DNA of 64,000 nucleotides. It comes from Micrasema longulum. Taxonomy: Eukaryota; Arthropoda; Insecta; Trichoptera; Brachycentridae. Of this stretch, positions 32,901-41,700 are shown one piece after another. The position numbers were made by a program, and so were the translations under genes. Numbering within the stretch: the first letter of the stretch is position 1; each line of letters begins with the position of its first letter. Under the pieces are notes generated by a model that was given only the letters and a program-made list of their open reading frames with translations, was not told the origin of the DNA and searched no databases. The stretch lies in contig JAGVSM010004959.1 in assembly GCA_022494885.1 (NCBI GenBank), positions 24,540 to 88,539 on the forward strand. Direction: 5' to 3'.

Positions 32901-33876
32901 ATTTCCTCAACTCTTCCATCTGTCCAGCCAATGACAGGTCATAAGCCCTGTAAATGCCTAGACTTCCATATTCCCTTCTCAAAATATTTTTTTCCCTCTG
33001 TTGAAATAAATTTAAATATGAACAACTCCCTAGGGAGGAAATCCAGCCAGTCTGCAAGCATTTGGACATAATCAAACATTGTTGAATTACTACCTGGTAA
33101 AGGAAGAAGTATAAAAATTGGAAATTGTTTCCAGGCGTTGCCTAGTAGGTGATTTGGTTCAGCCGGATGAATCTCACCCACGTGATAAAGGTTTCAGCTC
33201 TTTCACTTCACAAAAAGTCAACAGATGGAAGAGTTGAGGAAATGTGGATGTTCAAACATGGGCAGAATGGTGAATGTTACACAGTGTGTAAAGTGGCCAC
33301 TTAAACCAGCCACTGACAGGTCATAAGCCCTGCAAATGCCTAGACTTCCATATTCCCTTCTCGAAAACTTTTTCCCTCTCTGTTGAAATAAATTTAAATA
33401 TGAACAACTCCCTAGGGAGGAAATCCAGCCAGTCTGCAAGCATTTGGACATAATCAAACATTGTTGAAGTTAAAAATCAGTTAAAAATGCTTAAAATTAG
33501 GCTAATTACGCATAATACAGCGCTACCTGGCGGGTATTTTACCAACGAAAATTATATACAAGATAAAGGTTACAGGCCCCGTGAATTCCTAGACTTCCAT
33601 ATTAATAAAGAATCTCTTTTCAGGCTCGGCAGCCATTTGCGCGCACACGTCAGGAGCGTGCACTCGCACGAGAAGCAGCACACGTGCCAGGAGTGCGGGC
33701 GATCGTTCTTCTCGCGCAGATCGCTGACGGAGCACCTCGTCCGCCACACGGGAGACAGAAAGTTTTCCTGCGAGACGTGCCACAAGGCGTTCGGCAGGAA
33801 GCGGTCGCTCAAGCTGCATTTGGCGACTCATCTACGCACGCGGGACATGTCTTCGCACAAGCGAGATCGCTTATAG
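26787..33876 (+). CDS. ZAD-C2H2 zinc-finger protein, four exons
   Basis: A probable DNA-binding transcription regulator of the arthropod ZAD class. Exons are 26787-26957, 28790-28937, 30940-31441 and 33624-33876 (171, 148, 502 and 253 nt, together 358 codons with the stop). The N-terminal ZAD uses C21 and C24 from exon 1 and C69 and C72 from exon 2; this domain binds one zinc and usually dimerises. A short acidic linker follows (about 108-150). Then come seven C2H2 fingers at about 151-173, 177-199, 204-227, 234-257, 264-287, 293-315 and 321-343, with a TGDRKF linker between the last two. Finger 5 is split by intron 3. All junctions have GT and AG and matching phase (0, 1, 2). DNA target and biological role cannot be read from the sequence. 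ZAD families are large in insects, so orthology is open. Confidence 0.93.
27015..27545 (-). mobile_element. LINE fragment in ZAD intron 1
   Basis: Minus frame 27534-27238 with 'KFDYCELPDLINIDVPTRRT', then 'RIHRLGNECTSHMDIF', the conserved C-terminal order of the Jockey/CR1-like LINEs here, followed by an AT-rich 3' region. Confidence 0.65.
27727..27915 (+). mobile_element. SINE2 copy 3, in ZAD intron 1
   Basis: 'ggtggtcctgtggccagtat', 'agtgagttatttacaactct' and 'caaaattaaaatattgg' match SINE2. The B-box is damaged by a local duplication ('tctgaggtttgaggttt'). Confidence 0.8.
27945..28190 (-). mobile_element. Repeat G, copy 2, in ZAD intron 1
   Basis: A (TTTA)n start (a minus-strand tail) and then the block shared with 1993-2155. 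It reads as a LINE 3' end with no coding left. Confidence 0.6.
28191..28310 (-). repeat. Pal-B fragment with an enlarged hairpin
   Basis: The Pal-B words 'ttgttcttcatctctgtt' and 'ttgaatccattccttgtc' flank a perfect 14-bp stem (28251-28264 with 28270-28283) with loop 'ctaca'. In other copies this spot is the short palindrome around 'ctccctggggag'. Confidence 0.7.
28330..28620 (-). pseudogene. Mariner C-terminal fragment in ZAD intron 1
   Basis: Minus strand 'AFQDHVLEIPPPRFERFE' then 'CMQSCMKLKGEYF', matching the transposase C-terminus of mariner elements (arginine-rich helix, then a C..C.....GxYF end). No catalytic part. Confidence 0.5.
28790..28937 (+). CDS. ZAD gene exon 2
   Basis: Acceptor 'tttgtttcag' and perfect donor 'gtaagt'. 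It encodes 'NPFICDGCIQKLISALYFQR', the second zinc pair and the terminal helix of the ZAD. It ends one base into a codon. Confidence 0.93.
28938..29884. other. ZAD intron 2, first part
   Basis: No recognised element. There is a short (ATT)n run at 29636-29652 and AT-rich sequence throughout. Confidence 0.5.
29885..30660 (-). mobile_element. LINE-X with RT C-terminus, in ZAD intron 2
   Basis: The minus frame 30647-30378 reads 'YGIIGWGGASDTVL', then 'KSILKIILRVP', then 'MTPKQLYAKTIL'. More decayed coding follows to about 30170 ('KMFKKAIKKWIVELGKSK') and then the LINE-X 3' block (29885-30060). A 5'-truncated dead copy. Confidence 0.75.
30661..30935 (-). other. ZAD intron 2, LINE-X-like remnant
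   Basis: 'ccctcggcacgggacacccc' around 30752 weakly resembles the LINE-X 3' block. At 30845 'tgtaatcggggccctg' resembles a terminal end of the element at 19844-20984. Confidence 0.35.
30940..31441 (+). CDS. ZAD gene exon 3
   Basis: It starts after 'gttcgacag' and completes the split codon as CAT. It encodes the acidic linker, fingers 1-4 and the first half of finger 5. The donor is 'tacag|gtgaca'; reading past it meets a stop after one codon, which supports splicing here. Confidence 0.93.
31625..31845. repeat. Repeat R, copy 1, in ZAD intron 3
   Basis: It matches 61750-61970 ('tgtggtaaataatccctttg', 'atgtaacattgtgttac', 'ttccataatttatgcaaat'). Non-coding, class unknown. Confidence 0.7.
31850..32680 (-). 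repeat. Repeat I, copy 2, split by LINE-B
   Basis: Reverse matches to 5945-6240 occur at 31850-31912 and 32396-32660, with a LINE-B fragment between. The uninterrupted copy 1 shows the pre-insertion order. Confidence 0.65.
31912..32395 (-). mobile_element. LINE-B 3' end in ZAD intron 3
   Basis: Minus frame 32390-32055 (111 codons, intact): 'LQKRRTNIDSIYMFGILNG', then 'TRLCRIVNSRQDLDFFGLGL'. The 3' region ends at a (TAAA)n tail near 31915. It is closely related to 56736-57190. Confidence 0.8.
32740..33480. repeat. Pal-A tandem and inverted array in ZAD intron 3
   Basis: A plus segment (32755-32923) meets a minus array. In the minus array 'ccagccaatgacaggtcat' at 32933 and 'ccagccactgacaggtcat' at 33307 mark one complete unit of 374 bp. 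A second partial unit runs to 33470. The conserved palindromes AAGTGGCCACTT and CTCCCTAGGGAG occur in each unit. Confidence 0.88.
33560..33606 (-). repeat. Pal remnant next to the exon 4 acceptor
   Basis: 'aggttacaggccccgtgaat' and 'cctagacttccatatta' are a diverged Pal core. It ends about 18 bp before the splice acceptor at 33622-33623. Confidence 0.6.
33624..33876 (+). CDS. ZAD gene exon 4 and stop
   Basis: Acceptor 'aatctcttttcag'. It completes finger 5 and encodes fingers 6 and 7, then a basic tail ending 'HKRDRL'. It is much more GC-rich than the flanks. A Pal remnant ends about 18 bp before the acceptor. No AATAAA lies close behind the stop, so the 3' UTR end is unknown. Confidence 0.93.
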
Positions 33877-33939
33877 CGCGTGCAAAGAAGTACGTGAAAG
33901 AATATTATTATTAGTTATAAGCCGTCAGCCTTTGCTGAT

Positions 33940-34062
33940 GGGCCTATCGATCGTTGCGCGGTATGATCGATAATTCTGAGATTATGATGAGCATTGGTTT
34001 GTATGTTCCTGATACAGATTGTTCCTAAGACAGATTGTTTCATATTCCAATAACCCTTTCTT
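33940..34062 (+). mobile_element. LINE fragment downstream of the ZAD gene
   Basis: It reads 'IDNSEIMMSIGLYVPD', then 'DRLFHIPI', the same segment as in 9880-10000. It begins some 60 bp after the ZAD stop codon. Confidence 0.55.
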
Positions 34063-34084
34063 AATCTTATCAGTTAAACTTGAC

Positions 34085-34515
34085 TTCGCCATCAATTTTT
34101 CATCATCGTAACCCTGTCATACATTGATTTCCCACACATTCGTCTAAGAGATCGCATTTCAACCGCGTTCACTCGGCTTTCATCCTTCCTCTGCCAGTTC
34201 CATGTTTCACTTCCACACATAAGTGTTGGGACTAAAACTCCGTTGTGCACTGCCAGTTTAGCTTCGATTGACATATTTTATTAGAAATTACTGTGCTTAG
34301 TGCTCCGTTCATTTTGTTGCCCGCATTCACTCTTCTTTCAACATCTTTTTCTACTCTTCCATCTCTTGAAAACATGCTTCCCAGATACACAAATTCTTCT
34401 ACTTGCTCGAGACATTCGTTGTTTACATTTATTATGCAGTCAGTAACCTCACTATCCCTTATCAGCTTCCAGTTATGACCCTGTAAATTTGTGTTGGGAT
34501 TTAATTGATACATCT
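34085..34515 (-). mobile_element. RTE-1-related LINE fragment
   Basis: Minus strand 'CLEQVEEFVYLGSMFSRDG', then 'EAKLAVHNGVLVPTLM', then 'VEMRSLRRMCGKSMYDR', with one frameshift near 34270. Amino-acid differences from the other copies suggest an older subfamily. Confidence 0.75.
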
Positions 34516-34599
34516 CATGCAGGGGGCAGTCCTAGTAATTATTGAGTATCTTATAAGTTTCTATCAAGTCCCTTATCTTCCGTCATTCTTCCAATGAAG

Positions 34600-34850
34600 T
34601 TCTAGTGCTTTTAATCTACGGTGGTAGGGACTCCTTTTGTGTAATTTGGGGATTTTCGTAGCACTTCTTTGGAATGCAGCTCGATGTCTTTAGTAAAGAA
34701 GAGACTCCATACTCCAGGATGAAGAGGATCGGGCCAAGGACTGAACCTTGCGGGACCCCACTGAGTATGTTATGTCCTGTAGATAAGGTGTTGCCTTTTT
34801 TGGCTTGAATGATACGATTGTTCAAGAAAGCTTCACTACGTCTTAGTAGT
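34600..34850 (-). mobile_element. LINE RT palm fragment
   Basis: Minus frame with 'ILSGVPQGSVLGPILFIL', the conserved palm motif of Jockey/CR1-type reverse transcriptases. Nothing else of the domain is readable. Confidence 0.65.
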
Positions 34851-34854
34851 TTAA

Positions 34855-34900
34855 TATTAACATATTACAACAGAGATGAAGAACACTTAATACAAGGTAA
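34855..34900 (+). repeat. Pal-B sliver
   Basis: 'attaacatattacaacagag' and 'gatgaagaacactta' match the Pal-B left part. Confidence 0.65.
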
Positions 34901-34904
34901 TTTA

Positions 34905-35065
34905 TTTATTTATTTGACGGATTTATGCAGTCCATTCTAACGATGGTAAATACAATTTCTTTTAATAAATACAGGCACTAATAAAATAAAATACAACTAA
35001 ATAAAATTAAAGCTAGGACAAAAAAAATAAAAATTACTACCTCAAGACAAGATCCAATCTATCTT
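34905..35065 (-). mobile_element. LINE-B-type 3' end
   Basis: The reverse of the 3' region at 60892-61030 ('tgcagtccattctaacgatg', 'aatacaggcactaataa'), starting with the (TAAA)n tail complement. No coding part. Confidence 0.7.
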
Positions 35066-35069
35066 AGTT

Positions 35070-35415
35070 AATTTTTACCGTGTCGCAGTCGGCAATAGGC
35101 CCATTTCTATTAGTTTTTGTAGTATGTAGTGCTGGGAACCATGTTGAGTTTGATTTAAGCCCGTCGTCTTTGTTTATGTTATTTGGGTGTCTGTGTATTT
35201 CAATTGCCTCTTTTATTATTCGTGCACTGTAATTACTGGATTTTTATAAAATTTTCAGTTCGAAGGCGAAAAAATGTCCGGTGTCTATAAAGTGTTCCGC
35301 TATTGCAGATTTTTCAGGGTGCCCAAGTTTACACGCTCTTTTGTGTTTGTCATTCCTTTTCTTCGCTGTGCGCCCTGTTTGCCGACTGCGACACGGTACA
35401 AATTACTAGTACTTA
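35070..35415 (-). pseudogene. Penelope-like GIY-YIG endonuclease fragment
   Basis: The minus strand reads 'RQTGRTAKKRNDKHKRACKL', then 'EKSAIAEHFIDTGH', then 'SARIIKEAIEIHRHPNN'. These are the central and C-terminal motifs of the GIY-YIG nuclease domain of Penelope-like retroelements. One stop and a missing GIY/YIG start make it dead. A 19-bp inverted repeat (35076-35094 and 35380-35398) bounds the fragment. Confidence 0.75.
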
Positions 35416-35439
35416 AACACATTTTTTTTTATACAAAAC

Positions 35440-35650
35440 ACTTTCTCTGAAGTTTTCTATACAGACAGTTTCCCTGAACATGGCTCCTCAATGGTAGCCG
35501 AAACGTCGGAACAAATCCAACACACAAGGTATCACCCAAAAAAGAAACATATTAATTTAACAGCATTTGTAAATATTTTTAATAAAAAAATTGTAATTAG
35601 GTATTTTTATGGATGTAGTCTCTCCAGTGGTCCAAAGTCACATTCTAGAG
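35440..35650. other. Unassigned, with a Penelope-style hinge motif
   Basis: 'ctgaacatggctcctcaatg' then 'gtagccgaaacgtcgga' at 35474-35510 has the form of the hinge seen near Penelope-like elements. No coding region. Confidence 0.4.
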
Positions 35651-35654
35651 TGTC

Positions 35655-36195
35655 CAGTGTACTTTATTTATCAACAATATTTTGATTTTGTCCAAATTTT
35701 TGTAGACAAGGACTGGATTTAACTCCCTGGGGAGCTGTTAATATTAACATATTACAACAGATATGAAGAACATTCAAGAGAAGGCAATATGGAAGTCTAG
35801 GCATCTACAGGGCTTATGACCTGTCAATGGCTGGTTTAAGTGGCCACTTTACACACTGTGCAACATTCACCATTCCGCCTATATTTGAACATATATAACT
35901 CAAAATATTGTTGATAAATTACCTGGTCCATGAAGAAGTATAGAAATTGAAAAAATAATATTTTCAGGCGTTGCCTAGTATGTAGGTGAAATAATTCAAT
36001 TAGATGAATCTCACCCGCATAAATAAAGGTTTCAGCTCTTTAACTTCACAAACATCAACAGATGAAAGAATTGAAGGAATATAGATGTTCAAATATAGGC
36101 GGAATGGTGAACGTTGCACAGTGTGTAAAGTGGCCACTTAAACCACCTTGTTTATAATAATTTTGACTAACTCAAAATACTGTTGATAGTTTTAG
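35655..36195. repeat. Pal-B palindromic copy
   Basis: Plus a-b modules (35655-35898), then minus c-b modules (35897-36150), then a diverged end. Arms 35838-35898 and 36078-36140 are inverted repeats that share substitutions absent from other copies. Confidence 0.85.
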
Positions 36196-36454
36196 GACAT
36201 ACGTTTTTCGTACGTCAATAAAAATTTTTTGAAAAAGGAAAATCATAGACTCAGATGCGATTTAAGGTAATGTATATTTTCACAACTCTATAGTTTTATA
36301 TAATCATCATTTTTAATTTATATTTCAAAGGGATCCAACAGAATGAACAGCGCCCATAGCTTTGACATCGGCAGCCCAAATACTCTAAAACTCTGCATTA
36401 GCCCTGCAAAAAATGTGTTGCTTATTTATGTGTATCTGTTGACAAATCCATATA
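36196..36454. other. No recognisable feature
   Basis: Unassigned AT-rich sequence. Confidence 0.5.
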
Positions 36455-36565
36455 TATAAAAGGTATTGTTCGTATGTGTGTCCTCGATTGACTAAAAAAT
36501 TACTCGACCGATTTACGTGCGGTTTTTTGCAAAGCAACGAACTTTGCTCTGGGCATGTTTTTAGT
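36455..36565 (-). repeat. Repeat S end fragment
   Basis: 'gaccgatttacgtgcggttt' and 'cgaactttgctctgggcatg' match in reverse 63355-63450. The same wording is common in insect repeats. Confidence 0.5.
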
Positions 36566-36599
36566 TCTTAATATTTATTCATTTTTTCCGCTATAAACA

Positions 36600-37330
36600 A
36601 TGATTAATAATAAAAATAATGTGACCTCACTGGGGTTACCCGTGCTGAGGTCACTTAACAATATACTCTTACATGTGAGAATATACAAAGAAGACTTAAT
36701 CAATATACAGAGATAATTAACAAAGTGTTCAGACAGTTTTAAACACTATGTATTTATATAAAGTTTATATTTGAAGCACTAACTTTGTGGTTATTCATTA
36801 TAATAAAATAAATAAAACAACTTTGTTTTTAACCACTAATTTTTATTTTCCACCGACCGGTTTCAAAGCAAACAAGCTTCTTCGATTCATAATACGAAAA
36901 CAATAATTAATAACCAAATAAACTATTTTTCTTTTAGTCCTCTCCTGTCTAACTTCGAAAATAATGATATCAAATTACCACCCGTGTAAGGAAAAAAACG
37001 ACTTTATTTATTAATAGTATTTAGTGAACATGATATAAATAAAAAAGGAATCAATTCATTTGTTACGTAAACCTTGACGAAGAAGCTTGTTTGCTTTGAA
37101 ACCGGTCGGTGGAAAATAAAAATCAGTGGTTAAAAACAAAGTTGTTTTATTTATTTTACTACGTATTTATGTTTATAATTAATTTATGTACATTTTTATT
37201 ATTTATATTACAAAACGCACATTTGTGGAGCAGTTGATTTAATATTGGTTTGGGCGAATGAGACAATCCATTTTACTTCTACTCAGCTCCACTATCCATT
37301 TTTTTATAGCCTTTTTGAACAATATATATA
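36600..37330 (-). mobile_element. LINE-X 3' end split by foldback U
   Basis: 36600-36765 and 37205-37330 match consecutive parts of the LINE-X copy at 29893-30200. The piece between is foreign (foldback U). Confidence 0.7.
36790..37170. mobile_element. Foldback U
   Basis: Arms of about 87 bp at 36801-36888 and 37074-37160 are near-perfect inverted repeats ('accgaccggtttcaaagcaa', 'gaccggtttc'). The loop is about 185 bp. It is inserted in LINE-X. No coding region. Confidence 0.75.
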
Positions 37331-37436
37331 TACATACCTGTTATATCTTTAATTCAATTCGTAGAAAAAAAAATAGAAGCGTAATTGTTTTATTCATCTA
37401 TCACCCGGGCTTGGGTTGCGTTTGACGAGAAGGCAT

Positions 37437-37545
37437 ATTTATTTATTTCTTATATATGGCCTAAGACAATAACGATAGTAACGTGAAGAAACATATATAC
37501 ACAAGAAACTGAATAAAAAGGACTTAAAACTATGTATCTGTGCTG
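37437..37545 (-). mobile_element. LINE-K 3' end
   Basis: 'atatatggcctaagaca', 'gaagaaacatatatacac' and 'aagaaactgaataaaaagga' match the reverse of the LINE-K tail at 8400-8515. Confidence 0.6.
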
Positions 37546-38440
37546 GGCACCATTTTTTTATATTAGAAATTTAATTTATCTATTTTTTATAGACTTTTAT
37601 GTACAATTTAGGAGATATTTTTCGGGAATTTGAATCCCACGAGAATCTTGTTGTAATTTAAATTCATACTTTTTTGAAATTTTTTTAAACTTTGTATTTT
37701 TTAAACTTTGTAGTCCGACTCACTCCGATTTAAATTTTGTTTACGTTATTAATTTAGAATCATTCCGGGTTGTACAGGTTATTTATTTCAGATTTTAAAA
37801 AGCAACGTTTAATATAGTTATGCAGAAAGCAGCCAGCTATAGTGGTTGGTGGGATTGAGTGGTTTGTGGCTGGATGGACCGCCAGTGGATGAAGGTCCAC
37901 CTGACTTACCCATCCTGTGATTTCCCAACTTTCAATGTCTGTATATTCTCCTCGTCTCTATGGCCATGGGTATTTACGGTTGCTATGAGAACAATTTTCC
38001 ATATCCATAGCAACCTAGCAAATAATTTTGTTCTGTCAACAATCGCATCCATCATATTTTATCTGCCCGCATCCGCTCGCTTTTTAATCATCTGCCCGCA
38101 TCCGCACACTTTTACATCTGACTCGTCTATATATTCCCCGCATAACATAGTGAAAATGCTGTGTTCACTACCCAGAAGCCAGGACTTGGAGATAGCATCC
38201 GGATTCCTGTCCCTGATTCCCTTTTCTGACTTCCCAAAGGTAGGATTTTTGTCTGCTGTGGTTTGTTTAGCCGCATACTGTTCTTTTCCGCATCTGCCAT
38301 CATCGCGCAAACGCATCTTTTATCACCCCGCAAAAATTAACACAGATCAATGATTCATTCAAATAATACCCACGCAAATTATCAATCGCCACCCCACATA
38401 GAAGAGTTAAAGAGAGAAAAGTAACTGACGAAAAATATGT
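37546..38440. other. Unassigned, no supported gene
   Basis: An open frame of 164 codons (37859-38353, +) has no recognisable domain. A repeated phrase 'tctgcccgcatccgc' occurs at 38060 and 38091. I see no splice or promoter evidence. Confidence 0.35.
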
Positions 38441-38444
38441 TTTT

Positions 38445-38588
38445 CAGTATGAGGGAAACCGTTATGAACACCTACATTCATTCTTTCGTTGTCCATTCGC
38501 TCTGCAATACTCTGCACGCCCAAACCAGTGCAGAACCTCTATCTTTATTTCATCGACAACGTTCATCTCAGCTCTGATTTTTTTTTTA
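38445..38588 (-). mobile_element. RTE-1-type fragment joined to the secreted-protein exon
   Basis: Minus strand 'AEMNVVDEIKIEVLHWFGR', which corresponds to the 'IIDKIKKGxLRWFGHVE' block of RTE-1. It is in frame with exon 3 of the secreted-protein gene if the donor at 38589 is not used. Confidence 0.6.
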
Positions 38589-38589
38589 C

Positions 38590-38721
38590 CTGGGAATCCT
38601 TGAGAAGTGTCGATTGCATTGAACAAATCCTTGATTTTGTTCAATCTTTGGTTCAATCCAACGCTCATCTTCTCCAGAATATCATTTTCTTCGGGACTCA
38701 AACTTGCTTTGTTCCAGTGAT
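38590..38721 (-). CDS. Secreted-protein gene exon 3
   Basis: Acceptor 'tattttttag', potential donor 'ccag|gtaaaa'. It encodes 'SPEENDILEKMSVGLNQRLN' and 'KDLFNAIDTSQGFP'. If the donor is skipped it reads on to 38462. Confidence 0.72.
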
Positions 38722-41700
38722 CTAAAAAATATATCATTTATGTTCAAAGCATTAACTTTGTGGTCAAACATTTTAATTGATGCTATTAAATATTAGTACG
38801 TACCCGTCTCTTCTTCAGGACACTCACTACACCAACATGCAAATACTAAAATAAACTTTCAGCTTTATCATCACCGTAGTATACATTGTATCAAAAATTA
38901 ACTAATCGTGTAACTTTAAACCTTCTAGCCCCTCCCCCTCCTTACCCTTACCCCACCCCACACATTCTGCAACATATCACTAAATATTATTAATCTGATT
39001 TTAGTACATGTTCGGTCATGATGGTGTTTGCATCCTCTTTGCATGTTATTTATGTATTTTTTCGTAAATACTATGCGTACAACGGTGAAAGTGTATTTGC
39101 ATGTCGGTGTAGTGAGTGTCCTGACGAAGAGAAAGGTATTGATATTTAAGACCTGTTTGTTCGCAAAAATCATATACGATGGTTTTTTGACATTCAAACT
39201 TAATTTATTTAATCTCATCCAGTCAGCTAGACTATTGAAATCTGTCTCCACTGTGTTTTCGAGTTCTTTCAGGTACCTTTAGTTAACTTTCAGTTAACTT
39301 TCAGGTAACTTTCAGGTAACTTTCAGTTCTTTCTACCGTAATCGTAATTACGGTAGAAAATAACAGTATCATCAGCATACAATTGAAGAGTAACCCTTAA
39401 ACTCCACTTAGTAATCTCATTAATATATATAAGGAAAAAAAGTGGACCAAGGATTGACCCCTGCGGAACTCCACAAGTTATCCTACCTAGATCACTGGAT
39501 TCTTTTCCAACTTGAACCGCGCAATGTCTGTTAGTAAAATAGTTTCGAAATGTTTCCAGAGGTATGCCAGTTATGCCCAAATGTTACAGTTAAATCAATA
39601 GAATCTCATGGTCCACCGTATCAAAATCCTTTTTTAAGTCTATAAAAATAGCCGGAGAAAATTCACCACCATCCAGTTTTTTTGTAGACTTGAGACAAAG
39701 TCATAGACAGCACACTTAGTATTTGAAACATTCGGAACCCATAGTGTTGAGATGTAAGAATTATTTTACTAGTGGTCAAGTATTTCGTGAGTCTGTCTTT
39801 TAAAATTTGTTCAAATATCTTAGAAAATACTGGCAGTTCTGAGATAGGGAGGTAGTTGGAAGCATTTTTTTGCAGGAATCTTTATGAATTGGAATTATTC
39901 TTGCGATTTTTAGCTGGTCCGAAAATATATCACGCGACAAGGATTTATTAATGAGAAATACTAATGGTTCAACTATATCATCTTTACATATACCAAGGAT
40001 GGCAGGAGTTATGCCATCTAGACCTGGGGCCGCTCATTTCATTCATCACAATTCATCACAATTCTAAGTTTGGAAATAATCTTAAGAATTTTTGATTTAT
40101 GTGTTCTACCTATAAACATTGAATGGATGGCTTTGGGCTCGGTGTAAATTGTAATTTTATCATCAGGATAAGATGGAATAGCTCTAAAAGATAGTATGAT
40201 CACGAACATAAATACAGCCTTGAACATAAATAGCTTTGTTTTTACCACCCTTTTTAAAAAATATATTAATGAATATAATATATGATAACTCACGATTGCT
40301 AAGAGAGTCCAAAACCTTTTCCAATTTGGATGTAGCCTCTTGAATAATGCGACATTTTTCCTCACTTTCGCCATTTGCAAGTCCTTTGCACAAAATTGGA
40401 AGATGAAAATCTCTCACTTCAGCCTTAGAAACATCTGCAAATAATTAAATAATTTATTTATCAACGGTCAGTCCGCAAAATATGATGACGAGATTCGAGG
40501 GTGTCGTAGTCCAGCAGTAAAGCGTCCCGGCTAAGAAAAATGATGAATACACGAATGGATGGTAATAAGGAAATTCAGGGGATTAAAAAAATTGTTAAAG
40601 AGACTATTTAACTAAGCCAATTTTAAAAATAAATCGATTGTGTATCGTATTATCGGCGCTATGATTTTTAAAGTTTAGTATTTCTGAAATTACTCCGCGT
40701 GTGACGTCTCATGTTATCTTCCGCTTCTTTATTTTATTTTAATTTATTTAGATAACCAACAGCTATAATTATCTTGTATATATATATATAACAAAACAAA
40801 TAACAAATAAGCCAATTACACGTTTTCACAAGTAGCATCGCAGTAAGTTAAAAAAGATTCTCGAACATAAAATGAATAGTAATTTAATGTAAATTCAAAA
40901 GAAGATAAAAATATTACGAATTATTTCGAAAGCAAACGCCGTACGTCATTAAGATTATTTGCAAATAAATCTATGTCAAATGATTTATTTATTACATTAA
41001 AATTATTAAAAGTTCGCCATAAACATGAATTTTGCCTATAATTAGATGAAACAAGAGGTATGTGAAGAAAAGAGTTATTTCTTAAAACTTTGGAAGGAAC
41101 ATTGATAGAAAGTTTGCATAGTAGTTCGGGATAGTCAATTGAACCAGAGGCAATTTTTAGTAAATAAATTTTATGCGCTATTTCACGACGTTTTTGCAGA
41201 GGCAATAGGTGATGTTTTTTTACATATATGAATATACTGGTCGGATTTAAACTCAAGTTTCAACCGGAAACACATGAACTTTACGATTTTTTAAAATTTA
41301 TTCAATGCGTGATATCTGCACATTGTACATAGGATTCAATATTCTTCTCGGTCAGTTCTGCCGATTGGTCCGTTCATTTACTACGACAAGTAAATATTTA
41401 ACACCCAAATTTCCTCAACTCTTCCATCTGTTAAAAAAACCACTATCACGCGGGTGAGATTCATCCGTCTGAAACATTTCACCTACTAGGCAACACCTGA
41501 AAACATTTTCTGCATTTTTATGCTTCTTCTGATATCAGTCAGTTAAATCCACAATGTTTTGAGCATGTCCAAATGTTTGTAGACAGGCTGGATTGTCTCC
41601 CTAGTATTTACGAGCGTTTTGAAGCGCTGTGAACGCTTAATACTTCGGATCACGCGGTACTAGCTTTCACGCCGGCAGCGCCTCTAGCGGCGAAGAGGAG

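Noticed and set aside
33570..33831. Antisense open frames opposite zinc-finger exon 4
   Set aside because: They mirror GC-rich finger-coding sequence, and the plus-strand fingers fully explain the region.
37859..38353. A 164-codon protein
   Set aside because: No domain, no homologous copy, and no splice or promoter support. The composition is uneven and the frame contains a repeated non-coding phrase.
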